From Affinundibacterium baiyunense (GTDB taxonomy: Bacteria; Pseudomonadota; Gammaproteobacteria; Burkholderiales; Burkholderiaceae_D): 64,000 nt of DNA. The notes under the pieces are model-generated. The model made no database searches, was not told where the DNA came from, and worked only from the letters and a program-made list of their open reading frames with translations. Position 1 is the first letter of the stretch, and each line of letters begins with the position of its first letter. The translations under genes and the position numbers were made by a program. The stretch lies in contig NZ_JAGSPM010000005.1 of assembly GCF_018139645.1 (NCBI RefSeq), positions 235,984-299,983 on the forward strand, given 5' to 3'. Positions 49,450 through 60,100 of this stretch are shown here, one piece after another.

Positions 49450-49656
49450 AGACTTTAGTCAGTTAAATTTCGATATGAAACGCTGGATTTGCCTAAAAAC
49501 TAGGTAAAACGCAGGTCAATTTGTTAAAATACCGCTTTTGGTTTTACTAAAGTTCGTATTCTCCCTGAATTTCTAAGGAAATTACGAATTTTTGTGAACC
49601 ACGTTTCTGGCAATTCCGCTATTTTACCGCCTCAAGCCCCTACTGACGAATATCCT

Positions 49657-50700
49657 ATGAGCACAAATACTCCTGTTTCTCTTTCTTATGCCGACGCTGG
49701 TGTTGATATGGTTGCTGGCGACGCGCTGGTCGATGCGATTAAACCGTTTGCAAAACGTACTATGCGTGAAGGCGTCATGGCTGGCATCGGTGGTTTTGGT
49801 GCGATGTTTGAAGTCAGCAAAAAGTACAAAGAACCGGTATTGGTCTCTGGTACAGATGGTGTTGGAACTAAATTGAAATTGGCTTTCCATTTAAATCGTC
49901 ACGATACTGTCGGTGTTGATTTGGTCGCTATGAGCGTCAATGACATCTTGGTACAAGGCGCTGAACCTTTATTCTTCCTCGATTATTTTGCTTGCGGCAA
50001 ATTAGATGTGGCGACGGCGACCGACGTGATCAAAGGCATCGCGTTTGGTTGCGAACAAGCGGGTTGCGCTTTGATTGGCGGAGAAACGGCTGAAATGCCT
50101 TCTATGTATCCAGAAGGTGAATACGATTTGGCAGGTTTCGCAGTCGGTGCCGTGGAAAAATCCAAGATCATCGACGGCAGCAAAATTGTCCCAGGTGACG
50201 TAATTTTAGGCTTGGCATCTTCAGGCATTCATTCCAACGGCTTTTCTTTAGTACGCAAAATCATCGAAGTCGCGAATCCCGATTTAAACGCTGATTTCCA
50301 CGGTCGTAGCTTGGCAGACGCCTTGATCGCACCAACTCGTATTTACGTCAAACCTTTATTGGATTTGATGGCGAGCATGGAAGTGAAGGGCATGGCGCAT
50401 ATCACTGGCGGTGGTTTGGTAGAAAACGTACCACGTGTATTGGGCGATAAACTCACGGCAATCTTGGATAGTAAATCTTGGGAAATGCCGCCATTGTTTA
50501 AATGGTTGCAACAACATGGTGGTGTGGCTGACGCAGAAATGCATCGTGTGTTCAACTGCGGTATTGGTATGGTTGTCATCGTGGCAGCTGATCAAGCAGA
50601 TGCAGCAATGGCACAGCTTACAGCCGCGGGCGAAGCGGTGTACAAGATCGGTGCGATTCGCGCACGCGAAGGTAACGAACATCAAACTATTGTTGTGTAA
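49657..50700 (+). CDS. purM: phosphoribosylformylglycinamidine cyclo-ligase (AIR synthetase)
   Basis: ATP-dependent ring closure of FGAM to aminoimidazole ribotide in purine synthesis. The 347-residue protein begins [18 protein letters not shown] and shows [10 protein letters not shown], the metal/ATP loop [23 protein letters not shown], and [11 protein letters not shown]. The frame is open to a GTG at 49594, but E. coli PurM begins at the place of ATG 49657. A TAAAAT at 49525-49530 could be part of its promoter. A strong terminator follows. Confidence 0.96.
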   Translation: MSTNTPVSLSYADAGVDMVAGDALVDAIKPFAKRTMREGVMAGIGGFGAMFEVSKKYKEPVLVSGTDGVGTKLKLAFHLNRHDTVGVDLVAMSVNDILVQGAEPLFFLDYFACGKLDVATATDVIKGIAFGCEQAGCALIGGETAEMPSMYPEGEYDLAGFAVGAVEKSKIIDGSKIVPGDVILGLASSGIHSNGFSLVRKIIEVANPDLNADFHGRSLADALIAPTRIYVKPLLDLMASMEVKGMAHITGGGLVENVPRVLGDKLTAILDSKSWEMPPLFKWLQQHGGVADAEMHRVFNCGIGMVVIVAADQADAAMAQLTAAGEAVYKIGAIRAREGNEHQTIVV

Positions 50701-50858
50701 CGCAAATCTCGATCTTGTTTGTCTTGGTCGAATGTATGCGATGTAAGGCAGTTATAGAGAATTAATACTAAGTTCGCTGTAGTTTTTTATTTGTAGCTCG
50801 TCAGCGATGCTTATTCAGCAAGATAGTTTGTAGTTCGTTTTATGAATAAAAGAAAAGA

Positions 50859-50892
50859 CCAGAATCTGTATTTCGCAGATTCTGGTTTTTTT
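50859..50892 (+). terminator. Rho-independent terminator downstream of purM
   Basis: Perfect 10-bp stem CCAGAATCTG / CAGATTCTGG, 7-base loop, then seven T. It lies 158 bases past the purM stop, between convergent genes. Confidence 0.88.
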
Positions 50893-50936
50893 GTTTGGGG
50901 AGTTAGTGATTAGAGAATCAGAAATATTCGTTCAGC

Positions 50937-51467
50937 TTAATTTAATGGATTGCTTTGCGCACTGATTTGAAATTGATTGATGTTGTAACCGAGGGTTGCA
51001 GCTTTCTCTAGAATTTTCTCTTGAATTGATGGATCGAGTGCGGCAGAGCGCGACAAAATCCAGCCATATTTCCGACTTGGTTCACCAACCAAAACCCACT
51101 GATAATTCGGATCTAAATCGAGTACCCAATAATTGCCGTAGAACGGCCTGAAGAAGCTAACGCGTAGCTTGGCGTTTCTACTTGCTTCAACAAGTTTGGC
51201 AACGCCATTTGCCTCTTCAATACTGCCGTCTTTGGTTCGACAACGATTAATGACGCGAATTTGGTCGTCATCGCGTTGGTATTCAGCTTGTGTATCGGCC
51301 ACACACATCGATTGAAACTTATTGGGGATAAAAGCAACTTGATACCATTTTCCTATGTAGCGATTTAAATCGACTTTTTCTACGGTCGCTAATGGTGCAT
51401 ATTCTTCATTGCAAGCGCTTAATAAGCTGGTACACACCAGCGCTACGACTGTCAAAAGCTTCTTCAT
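50937..51467 (-). CDS. blc: outer-membrane lipocalin lipoprotein
   Basis: A 176-residue lipocalin. The lipobox LLSAC at residues 15-19 predicts an outer-membrane lipoprotein. The lipocalin signature GKWYQVAFIPNKFQ and the later YWVLDLDPNYQWVLVGEPSRKYGWILSR are those of the Blc group, which bind lysophospholipids or fatty acids under envelope stress. ATG 51467 starts the signal peptide. Confidence 0.93.
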   Translation of the reverse strand: MKKLLTVVALVCTSLLSACNEEYAPLATVEKVDLNRYIGKWYQVAFIPNKFQSMCVADTQAEYQRDDDQIRVINRCRTKDGSIEEANGVAKLVEASRNAKLRVSFFRPFYGNYWVLDLDPNYQWVLVGEPSRKYGWILSRSAALDPSIQEKILEKAATLGYNINQFQISAQSNPLN

Positions 51468-51614
51468 GATTATCGGATGTGAAGTTGAGAGGACTTCATT
51501 CTAAAGTGTTTTTGCTTTGGGAGATGCCTGTACAGAATCTCTTTGAAGGAATCTTCAATCGCTTAATTAGCTTGAATAACTTAAAGAGTTGAAATATTTT
51601 GCGCTGGGTATTTT

Positions 51615-51650
51615 TTAAATAAAAAAAAGGCCGGGTATGAGAACCGGCCC
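51615..51650 (-). terminator. Rho-independent terminator for the cyclophilin gene
   Basis: Read on the minus strand: GGCCGG stem with 9-base loop, followed by a T run of eight. It lies 35 bases past the gene's stop at 51685. Confidence 0.82.
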
Positions 51651-51684
51651 TAAGAGGGAGATTAAGACTTGAAAACTTGATCGA

Positions 51685-52521
51685 TCACTGCGTTTGTATC
51701 ATTGAGTTAATTAACACACTTGTGACCGGAACATTTTGTAACCCGCCGCGGGTTGATGTTGGAACGACCTTAATTTTATCGACGGTCTCAATACCACTCA
51801 CCACTTTGCCGAATACCGCATATCCACCAGCATTGGTATCGAGTGCTTGGTTATCAACGACGTTAATGAAAAACTGTGCGGTAGCCGAATCTAAAACCTC
51901 AGTGCGTGCCATCGCGATCGTGCCGCGTAAATTGCTCAGACTATTTCCAGCTTCTAACTTGATTGGTGCTTGCGTCGCTGGTTGGGTTAAATCTGCATTG
52001 AAACCACCGCCTTGGATCATAAAATCTTGAATCACACGGTGAAAGATTTTATTCACATAAAAACCGGATTCAACATAGTTCAAGAAATTATCAACAGTGA
52101 TCGGCGCTTTTGCTGGATTCAATTCAAGCACAACGCTGCCCAATGAAGTTGTCATTGTTACTTGCGGCTGTTTAGCGAGTGGGATGGTCACGTTATTGGC
52201 ATACAGAGAATTTGAACTACCATCACTAATAACTATAGGAACGCTGCCAACACCGATGATTTTGCAACTGAATACTTTTTGTGTTGGAGTGCTACCTGTT
52301 AATTCCGTTATTTTTAAGCAGCCTTGATGCGACATATTGATGCCTAAATCTAAGTTCTGCCCTTTCACAGTGATAACACTTGTTTTACGATATACCAATT
52401 GGTCACTGCTTACTTCAGAAATACTAACTTTTCTTGTTGCTGGTGTAGAGCTGTCGCTACCGCTACCACCACAAGCGCTCAACAGCGCAACAGAACTCAA
52501 TAAAAGAACAGATAATTTCAA
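51685..52521 (-). CDS. cyclophilin-type peptidyl-prolyl isomerase lipoprotein with extra N-terminal domain
   Basis: A predicted periplasmic lipoprotein of 278 residues. The signal peptide ends in LLSAC; a beta-rich domain of about 95 residues follows (ISEVSSDQLVYRKTSVITVKG, IPT/TIG-like in look), then a cyclophilin domain with VDNFLNYVESGFY, FHRVIQDFMIQGG and AQFFINVVDN. The start is TTG 52521: GGAG lies 6 bases before it and it gives MKLSVLLL, a good signal peptide. A second TTG four codons upstream is less well placed. An extra domain between anchor and isomerase is unusual and may bind substrates or a partner. Confidence 0.85.
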   Translation of the reverse strand: MKLSVLLLSSVALLSACGGSGSDSSTPATRKVSISEVSSDQLVYRKTSVITVKGQNLDLGINMSHQGCLKITELTGSTPTQKVFSCKIIGVGSVPIVISDGSSNSLYANNVTIPLAKQPQVTMTTSLGSVVLELNPAKAPITVDNFLNYVESGFYVNKIFHRVIQDFMIQGGGFNADLTQPATQAPIKLEAGNSLSNLRGTIAMARTEVLDSATAQFFINVVDNQALDTNAGGYAVFGKVVSGIETVDKIKVVPTSTRGGLQNVPVTSVLINSMIQTQ

Positions 52522-52671
52522 GAGAAACTCCAAAAAGCTTGATTAGATAAAACAGCAGTATAGGCTGCCAACCGAGGATCAGAAATTGTTTTCCTGTCCT
52601 AATTTTGTAGCAATATGTAGCAATTTGTATGTGTGAACAAAGGGTTGCAATTGCGAGCGATGATAGTGTGT

Positions 52672-53529
52672 TTATTGATCTCTTTTTCTCCCTTTTTGCT
52701 TTGTATTTAATCGGCTCAAGGTGCGATCAATGTCGCTGATTAATTTGTCATTTTTCCCTTTTAATAAAGCAAATCGAATTCCGTCTTTGAGCACAGGAAT
52801 AGGTAGTACAGAAAATCGCGTCACTTGATGTGCTGATAAATCCGTTTCGTTTTCTTGCGGGATTTTGATTGATTTAATGAGCGCTTCGACTTCTTTATGA
52901 TTTGTTAAGGGGCTAGCAAAAATCATTGCGTCGATACGTCGACTTTGTAACTTTTTCAGGCGTGGTCCGTAGGCATCGATATCATCGTCGGTTTTAAATA
53001 AGACATTTTTTAAACGATCAAATTCTCCGCCATACTTGGAGCCACGAACGACACCAATCGTTTTTCCTTTTAAATCTTCAATTGTTTTAAAGGGGAATTG
53101 CTGATCAGTGCGTGTGACTAGCCACAGATATTGATATACAACCGGTTCAGAAAAGCGAAAAATCTCTGCACGTTCTGGTGTCAGACTTAAGCCAAAAATC
53201 AATCCGCCCTCCGTACTGGCAATCTTTACCGCGCGATTCCAAGGATATATTTGTAAACTAAATTGAATATTGTGATCTTTCTCGATTGCGGAAAATACGC
53301 GAGTAAAGCGTTCTGGAATTGGGTTGAGTTCGCCTTTTTCATTACGATTTTCACCAAAAAGTAAGGGGACTTTGGTTTGTGCAAAACTAGGGATCACAAT
53401 CAAATAGCTACAGACAATTAGCGTGAGGGCGAGCACACCGATCGTTTGTGATAGCCAATACTTCGCGGCACCAGTTTGCGTGCGCAGCAGGAGATCGGAA
53501 TTGAATATACGCACTTTGGATTGTTGCAT
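52672..53529 (-). CDS. periplasmic substrate-binding protein, family 3-like
   Basis: A 285-residue SBP_bac_3-type protein: one N-terminal hydrophobic segment (about residues 33-52, followed by PSFAQ, a plausible cleavage site), then the bilobed binding fold with FSEPVVYQYLWLVTR and FKTIEDLKGKTIGVVRGSKYG. No transporter genes are adjacent, so it may be an orphan binding protein or signalling input rather than part of an ABC importer. The start is uncertain: ATG 53529 gives 30 residues before the hydrophobic segment, which is long for a signal peptide. Confidence 0.75.
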   Translation of the reverse strand: MQQSKVRIFNSDLLLRTQTGAAKYWLSQTIGVLALTLIVCSYLIVIPSFAQTKVPLLFGENRNEKGELNPIPERFTRVFSAIEKDHNIQFSLQIYPWNRAVKIASTEGGLIFGLSLTPERAEIFRFSEPVVYQYLWLVTRTDQQFPFKTIEDLKGKTIGVVRGSKYGGEFDRLKNVLFKTDDDIDAYGPRLKKLQSRRIDAMIFASPLTNHKEVEALIKSIKIPQENETDLSAHQVTRFSVLPIPVLKDGIRFALLKGKNDKLISDIDRTLSRLNTKQKGRKRDQ

Positions 53530-53691
53530 TAGGCCCACGTGATCTTGATAATTTCTGTATTGCAATTATAAGTGCGAATGGGCGCTTTGCGCAGGATGTG
53601 TGCTTGATTCAAGTGGACAAATATGATTTTTTACATTTTGTTTTGAATTAACTTTTGAAAATGGATAAATTGACTTAAAAAACAGAGGGAT

Positions 53692-54966
53692 TTATACAAG
53701 TCCCTCGAGCAGTAAGATATCAACCCAACTTCCTGAAACTACATTCGCTTGATCTTCGTTTAACACAATGATGCAGTTCGCCTCTGACATTGACCGCAGC
53801 ATGCCTGAACCTTGCGCGCCAGTTGTGCTCACTTCCAATAGACCGCTTGCATTGCGTTTGACAATTCCACGTTGATATTCGGTCCGCCCTGGCCGTTTGG
53901 CGATAGCTTGCGTCGATGTCGCTGGCACCAAAATTGGAGACGTAATGATTGCGCCATTGAGCTGTTGTAGTGCTTGTTTCACAAAAAAATAGAAACTGAT
54001 CATGGTTGCGACTGGATTGCCTGGTAAGCCAAACAAATAGGCCGATTTGCCGTTTGATTGAATTTCACCAAAAGCCAATGGCCGTCCAGGTCGCATTGCA
54101 ATGTTCCAAAAATTAATTTGTCCTAATTTTGCCATGACTTGTTTGGTGTAATCGGCGGCACCAACTGAGACACCACCTGATGTGATGATGGCATCCGCCT
54201 GTTCACAAGCGCAGCGCAGTGCTTGTTCTAAAGCTTCAGGTTGGTCTTCAACGACGCCCATATCGATGACCTCACAACCAAGGCGAGATAGCATACCGAA
54301 TACGGTGTATCGATTGCTGTCAAATATACACCCAGCCTCTAGTGTTTCTCCCAGTGAGCGAACTTCATCGCCAGTTGAGAAGTAGGCGACTTTTAAGCGT
54401 CTTTGTACGCGGATTTTTGCAATGCCGAGTGAAGCGAGTAGGCCTAATTCTGCTGGGCCAAGTAGCTTGCCTTTGGTGATGGCACATGAACCATTGCTTA
54501 AGTCTTCGCCACGCAAACGGCAATTATTCCCTTGTTTAATTTTGTTGGCGGGAATCTCAATTTGGTTCGATGTGAAGTTGACGAGTTCTTGAGGAATAAC
54601 GGTATCGCAAGAATCTGGCATTACGGCACCAGTCATGATCTTGATACAAGTTCCTAACCTGACTTGCTGTTGATACGGATGACCGGCAAGCGCTTCGCCA
54701 GCAATATCGAGGCGCAATACTTGATCGGGGTGTAACTGTGCACCGTCAAAGGCATAGCCATCCATGGCTGAATTATTGTGTGCAGGGACATCGATCGGTG
54801 AGAGCACATCTTCTGCAAGGACGCGACCAAGTACAGATTTGAGATCAAGCTCTTCGCTATCTGAGATGGGGCTTAAATTGGATAATATCCAGTTTCGTGC
54901 TTGATCGACAGATAGTGTGGAACCATCTTGCTGTGAATTGCTGTGCTGCGTATTGGTTGGCTTCAT
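53692..54966 (-). CDS. moeA: molybdopterin molybdenumtransferase MoeA
   Basis: Inserts molybdate into adenylated molybdopterin to form the molybdenum cofactor. The 424-residue protein shows VPAHNNSAMDGYAFDG, the MPT-binding fold with STGDEV and SGGVSVGAADYTK, and the GLPGNPVATMISFYFFV block, in MoeA order. Together with mobA and moaA upstream it forms a Moco biosynthesis group on the minus strand. Confidence 0.96.
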   Translation of the reverse strand: MKPTNTQHSNSQQDGSTLSVDQARNWILSNLSPISDSEELDLKSVLGRVLAEDVLSPIDVPAHNNSAMDGYAFDGAQLHPDQVLRLDIAGEALAGHPYQQQVRLGTCIKIMTGAVMPDSCDTVIPQELVNFTSNQIEIPANKIKQGNNCRLRGEDLSNGSCAITKGKLLGPAELGLLASLGIAKIRVQRRLKVAYFSTGDEVRSLGETLEAGCIFDSNRYTVFGMLSRLGCEVIDMGVVEDQPEALEQALRCACEQADAIITSGGVSVGAADYTKQVMAKLGQINFWNIAMRPGRPLAFGEIQSNGKSAYLFGLPGNPVATMISFYFFVKQALQQLNGAIITSPILVPATSTQAIAKRPGRTEYQRGIVKRNASGLLEVSTTGAQGSGMLRSMSEANCIIVLNEDQANVVSGSWVDILLLEGLV

Positions 54967-55029
54967 AAAAGTGTTCTTTAATGTGATTAAAGAGGAGGCG
55001 GAAGCGTAGTTGCTTGTCGTCGATGTGTG

Positions 55030-55644
55030 TTAACTGGCAAATAATATCAACTCTTCTTTTGTGTTGATATTGCGAAAATCGGCATTGTGTTCGAATGGAA
55101 CTTCAACCACGCTTAATTCGCGATACCAAACACTGACTTTGCGACCACCATTTTTTAGGAACGCTTCCAAATGTGATTTCAAATTGGTTTTGAGTAGACA
55201 AAATACAGGTTGCTGTTGCCATCGAAGGCTGTGCTCATGTTGGCCATTGCTGTCAGCGGTAATGACTACCGCTAGCTGAGCATTTGTTTGTTCTAAAGCA
55301 GTCGCAAGCTTCTGTACCAAATCGAGCGGGAGAAATGGCGAGTCGCAAGGTGCAGTCACCATGAAGTCACTTTCGCAATAATTTAATCCAGCATGTACAC
55401 CAGCCAGTGGGCCGGCATAATCAGGAAGAATATCGGCGATTAAATGCTCAGAGAATGGAGCGTATTGATCTGCATCTTGATTTACATTGATCATTAATTG
55501 CCCTACTTGTGGCGCTAATCGACGCGCCACGTGCGCAACCATCGCTTCATTCTTAAATGTTTGTAGACCTTTATTCACGTGCCCCATGCGCGTGCCTCGA
55601 CCACCTGCCAATATCAATCCAGAAATTTGTTCAATCGGGATCAT
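55030..55644 (-). CDS. mobA: molybdenum cofactor guanylyltransferase MobA
   Basis: Joins GMP to the molybdenum cofactor to make the MGD form used by DMSO-reductase-family enzymes. The 204-residue nucleotidyltransferase has the GTP-binding signature LILAGGRGTRMGHVNKGLQ, the middle VTAPCDSPFLP with the metal-binding Asp, and NINTKEEL near the end. It sits between moaA and moeA with gaps of 98 and 63 bases. Confidence 0.95.
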   Translation of the reverse strand: MIPIEQISGLILAGGRGTRMGHVNKGLQTFKNEAMVAHVARRLAPQVGQLMINVNQDADQYAPFSEHLIADILPDYAGPLAGVHAGLNYCESDFMVTAPCDSPFLPLDLVQKLATALEQTNAQLAVVITADSNGQHEHSLRWQQQPVFCLLKTNLKSHLEAFLKNGGRKVSVWYRELSVVEVPFEHNADFRNINTKEELILFAS

Positions 55645-55742
55645 GCGAAAGATTTCTTTATTATGAATGTGAATAAATGGCTTACTGTAAATTAGACAGT
55701 TAGTACGCGATCATCGCCCTTTTTCTCGATGCCTTGCGCGGC

Positions 55743-56891
55743 CTAACCACCAATATATGACATCTCAATTTTTTGCGAAGTCACATCTTTAGTAGTCATT
55801 GCGCTCCCACGTAATTCTGAGTAGCGATCTTGGCGATTCTGCCAGATTGAGGCAATTAGCTTAGAAATTTTCACGTCTATTTGATTGGAATCTTGATTTG
55901 GCTCATTGCTGCGTAAGTATTGTCGCAAATCGTAACCAGCTGTGGCAAATAGACAGGTATAGAGCATTCCTTGGGTAGATAGTCGTGCTCGACTGCAATC
56001 GCGACAAAAGGCTTTGCTGACACTAGAAATAAAGCCCAATTCTCCTTGCCCATCTTGATGCTGATAGCGTGTTGCTGTTTCACTTTTATTGTTCGCTTGA
56101 AGTGCTACCAATGGCATACCTGCATTTGCTAGCGTATCGATAATCTGCGCTGTTGACATCACTTCATCCATGCACCATGCATTCGATGATCCCACATCCA
56201 TAAATTCAATGAATCGAAGGATGTGCGGTGTGTCTTTAAAATAGCGAGCCATCTCAATAACTTGGTTGGCGTTGACACTTTTTTTGACAACCATATTGAT
56301 TTTGATTTGCTCAAAGCCAGCCGATTCTGCGGCTTGAATTCCTTCAAGCACCTGCGCGACGGGAAAATCAACATCGTTCATTTGCTTGAAAATGTGGTCG
56401 TTAAGCGCATCTAGCGAAACTGTCAGGCGATTTAATCCGGCATCTTTTAGGCTTTGCGCTTTTTGCTTTAGCAATGCGGCATTTGTAGTTAAGGTGAGGT
56501 CAATAGGCTGACCGTTAGCGCTGCGTATTCCGCTCAATAGATGAATTAATTCTTCGAGATTTTTCCGTAATAGAGGCTCGCCGCCTGTTAAACGGATTTT
56601 CGTGACGCCATGTGCAACAAAGAGTTTCGCTAATCGGGTAATTTCTTCAAAACTGAGTAAGTCGCGTTGTGGAAGATACGCATAGTCTTTATTGAATATC
56701 TCTTTGGGCATGCAATAGGTACAGCGAAAATTACAGCGATCTGTCACTGAAATTCTGAGGTCTTGCAATGGACGATGCAGTTGATCCTTTAGTGTTCCAG
56801 TTGAACTGTCGGAAGGTAAGTTATTCCAAGATAAATCGACCAAATCGCTGCCGCTTGGGAGCATTTTTATTGGAATGAATTGTTTGGACAT
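55743..56891 (-). CDS. moaA: GTP 3',8-cyclase MoaA
   Basis: Radical-SAM enzyme that starts molybdenum-cofactor synthesis from GTP. The N-terminal [4Fe-4S] motif is CNFRCTYC with Cys53, Cys57 and Cys60; the second cluster is bound by FCRDCSRARLS and the downstream TCLFA cysteine. The protein ends in the conserved Gly-Gly. A 40-residue N-terminal extension precedes the core, making it longer (382) than E. coli MoaA (329); the C-terminal part also has an insert of about 15 residues. Confidence 0.96.
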   Translation of the reverse strand: MSKQFIPIKMLPSGSDLVDLSWNNLPSDSSTGTLKDQLHRPLQDLRISVTDRCNFRCTYCMPKEIFNKDYAYLPQRDLLSFEEITRLAKLFVAHGVTKIRLTGGEPLLRKNLEELIHLLSGIRSANGQPIDLTLTTNAALLKQKAQSLKDAGLNRLTVSLDALNDHIFKQMNDVDFPVAQVLEGIQAAESAGFEQIKINMVVKKSVNANQVIEMARYFKDTPHILRFIEFMDVGSSNAWCMDEVMSTAQIIDTLANAGMPLVALQANNKSETATRYQHQDGQGELGFISSVSKAFCRDCSRARLSTQGMLYTCLFATAGYDLRQYLRSNEPNQDSNQIDVKISKLIASIWQNRQDRYSELRGSAMTTKDVTSQKIEMSYIGG

Positions 56892-57019
56892 AAGTCAGAA
56901 AAATCGATAAGAAAATTTCACGAACAATATCACGAGTTGACATGTTTTGTTGAAGCTGCTGTGAAAGTAGGCACGCTTGCTTGGTGACACAATGCGCGCT
57001 GAAACGTCAATCAAATACC

Positions 57020-57060
57020 AATAAAAATAGCCCAGTACCTGAAGTGACTGGGCTATTTTG
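57020..57060 (-). terminator. Rho-independent terminator after rne
   Basis: Stem AAAATAGCCCAGT / ACTGGGCTATTTT with a 10-base loop and a T run on the minus strand. Confidence 0.85.
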
Positions 57061-57105
57061 TTATTGGCTAGTCTAGCTGATTAGCCAAACCAACGACAAG
57101 GTCGA

Positions 57106-60100
57106 TTATTTTTTTGTTTCGACGAAAACTAAAGGTTCATCAGCGATGACTGCAGCAGGTTTGCGTTGACGTCCCAAGCGCGGCACTGCTGCTACTTGGC
57201 TTGATGATTGTTGTGCTGCCTTTAATTTTTCTGGATCAGTTGCCGCCAATACCAGACCGGCTTGTGCCAAGACCGAATTGAGATCGACCGTTGGCGCTGT
57301 TTCTACGACAGGTGCTGGCGTAGAAATTGGTGCAACAGGCGCGACTTCTACAGTAACTGCCTCAGCAAACATCGGTAGCGTTTCATTCATTGCTACTGGT
57401 GTGCTTGTCACTGTTGTTTCAAGCGGTTTTGCTGATGCTTGAACTGCAATGTCAGCTTCTGGTGCTGAAGTTGCAGTTGAATCTTCGCTTGCATTGGTGC
57501 TGGAATTAGTGCTTGAATCTGTAGCCTGAGTAGGGACTTCAACAGCAGCGTCTGCGGAAGTCGATACAGATGAACTTACAACTGCTTCTGTATTCAAAAT
57601 AGTCGTAGCTTCAGCTGCAATATTGACACTCGGCACCTCAGAGTTGTTCGTTACAGGCGCATTTGCAGAGACGTTTGAGTCTTCAACAGTTGACGCAACT
57701 ACCTCGATGTTGGAAGCAGGCACGGTTGCAGAAACTGCTGCAGGAGCGAGATCCAAGCTGGTTTGAACTGGTGAATCAACGGCGACTTCTTGATTTGAAG
57801 ATGCAGCTACCGGTTTTTCCTCAGTTTGGGCATTATTAAGCTCTACAGCAGGGCTAGCACTGATCGTTTCATTTGCAATTGGTGTGTTAATCATTAAGTC
57901 AGCAACTGGGATAAATGCTGGTGGATCCTCATGCTTTTGTTCAGCATTAGATTCGTTTGCATTTGTTGCCAAGTCCGCATTTTCTACACCATTGCGATCA
58001 CGACGATTGCGATTGCGACCACCACGACGACGACGACGACCTTCTTCTGCCTGAGGTTCTGCGCCATCTTGCTCAGATCCAGTTACCAGATTCTCACGTG
58101 GCTCGCGCACTTCCTGAGTTTTCGGTTTGTTCAACGCTGGCGCAGTTAAGCTAGTTGCTGTCGTGCTTGCAACATCGTCTGCTTTTATTTCAGCACTATC
58201 TTTCTTCGCGTCGCGTTGGCGCTGTTGACGATCGCGACGACCTTCTTGCGCTTCTTTTTCTTCGCGAGGAGGGCGTGCTGGTTTGTTTTGGCGCGCTTGA
58301 GTTTCGGAGCTAGACTTTGTTAAATCTTTATCTGCAGACTTGTTCGCATTGCCATTGTTATTGCTATTTTGGTTTGCATTGTTCGTTGCTGCACGGTCAT
58401 CTTCTGCTCCGTTGCGACCATTTCGACCATTGCGACCATTTTGACCACGATTACGTTGACGATTGCGATCATTTTTATCGCGACCATGTTTTGGTTTTTC
58501 TTCTGGTGCAGGTGCTTTTGCTTCTGCGCCGCCAAAGATAGAGCTAAAGAACTTCGCAATGCCGGCGAATAAGCCACCTTCTGAGCCTGCTTTTGGACTT
58601 GTCGCTACTGGAGCTGGTTTACGCTCAACGATAGGTGCAGTCTCTGGTGTAATGCTCTTAACAACGGCTTCTTGACGCGGTTTTACTTCGTCTTTTTGAC
58701 GCTTGTTGTAACCGATATCAGTATCCGCTTGTTCCGCCATAGCGTAGCTAACATGCGCTTCTTCCAAACGTGGATCATCGTGTTTCAAGCGATCAAGTTT
58801 GTAATGTGGGGTCTCCAAATGTTTATTTGGAATCAAAATTGCGGTGACGCGATGACGATTCTCAATCTTCAGAATTTCGCCACGCTTTTCATTCAATAAG
58901 AATGCCGCAACATCGACTGGAACTTGTACGTGAATCGCCGCTGAGTTTTCCTTCATCGCTTCTTCTTGGATGATGCGCAAAACTTGTAATGCGGAGGATT
59001 CAGTATCGCGAATGTGACCTGTGCCATTGCAACGCGGGCAAGTCACATGACTGCCTTCGGATAGAGAAGGGCGTAGACGTTGGCGCGATAATTCCATCAA
59101 ACCAAAACGGGAAATCTTACCCATTTGGACGCGCGCGCGGTCATAACGCAATGCGTCTTTCAAGCGCGTTTCGACTTCGCGTTGATTCTTGGCGTTTTCC
59201 ATATCGATAAAATCAATCACGATCAAACCACCCAAGTCACGCAAACGCAATTGGCGCGCTACTTCTTCCGCTGCTTCGCAGTTGGTATTGAATGCCGTTG
59301 TTTCGATATCGCCACCGCGAGTTGCACGTGCTGAGTTGACGTCGACTGACACTAAGGCTTCAGTATGATCAATCACAATCGCGCCGCCAGATGGCAAAGG
59401 TACGGTGCGTGAGTAGGCGGTTTCGATTTGATGTTCGATCTGGAAGCGTGAGAACAGCGGCACATCATCGCTATAGCGCTTAACACGGTGCACCATGTCA
59501 GGCATCACGTGGCTCATAAATTGCTGTGCTTGTTCGTAGATGTCGTCGGTGTCGATCAGAATTTCGCCGATGTCCGGTTGGAAATAATCACGGATAGCAC
59601 GGATTACTAAGGAAGATTCTTGATAGATCAAGAATGCGCCTTGTGCAGATTTGCCAGCACCATCAATCGCACGCCAGAGTTGCATTAAATAGTTTAAATC
59701 CCATTGCAATTCATCAACATTGCGACCGATGCCGGCGGTACGAGCAATCACGGACATGCCTTGTGGCAAATCCAATTTATCCATGGTTTCGCGCAATTCT
59801 TGACGGTCTTCACCTTCAACACGGCGAGAAACACCACCACCACGCGGATTATTCGGCATCAAAACCAAGTAGCGGCCAGCCAAAGAAATGAAGGAAGTTA
59901 AAGCTGCACCTTTGTTGCCGCGTTCTTCTTTTTCTACTTGTACGATGATTTCTTGACCTTCGCGCAATGCATCTTTAATCGATGAATTGCGGACGTCGAT
60001 GCCTTCTTTGAAGTAACTGCGAGCAACTTCTTTGAATGGTAAAAAGCCATGGCGTTCTTCGCCATAATTGACGAAACAGGCTTCTAATGATGGTTCGATG

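Noticed and set aside
57931-58572. Several frames opposite the rne C-terminal half (His/Cys/Thr-rich)
   Set aside because: Low-complexity mirror translations of the Arg/Asn/Gly-rich RNase E scaffold; no plausible starts.
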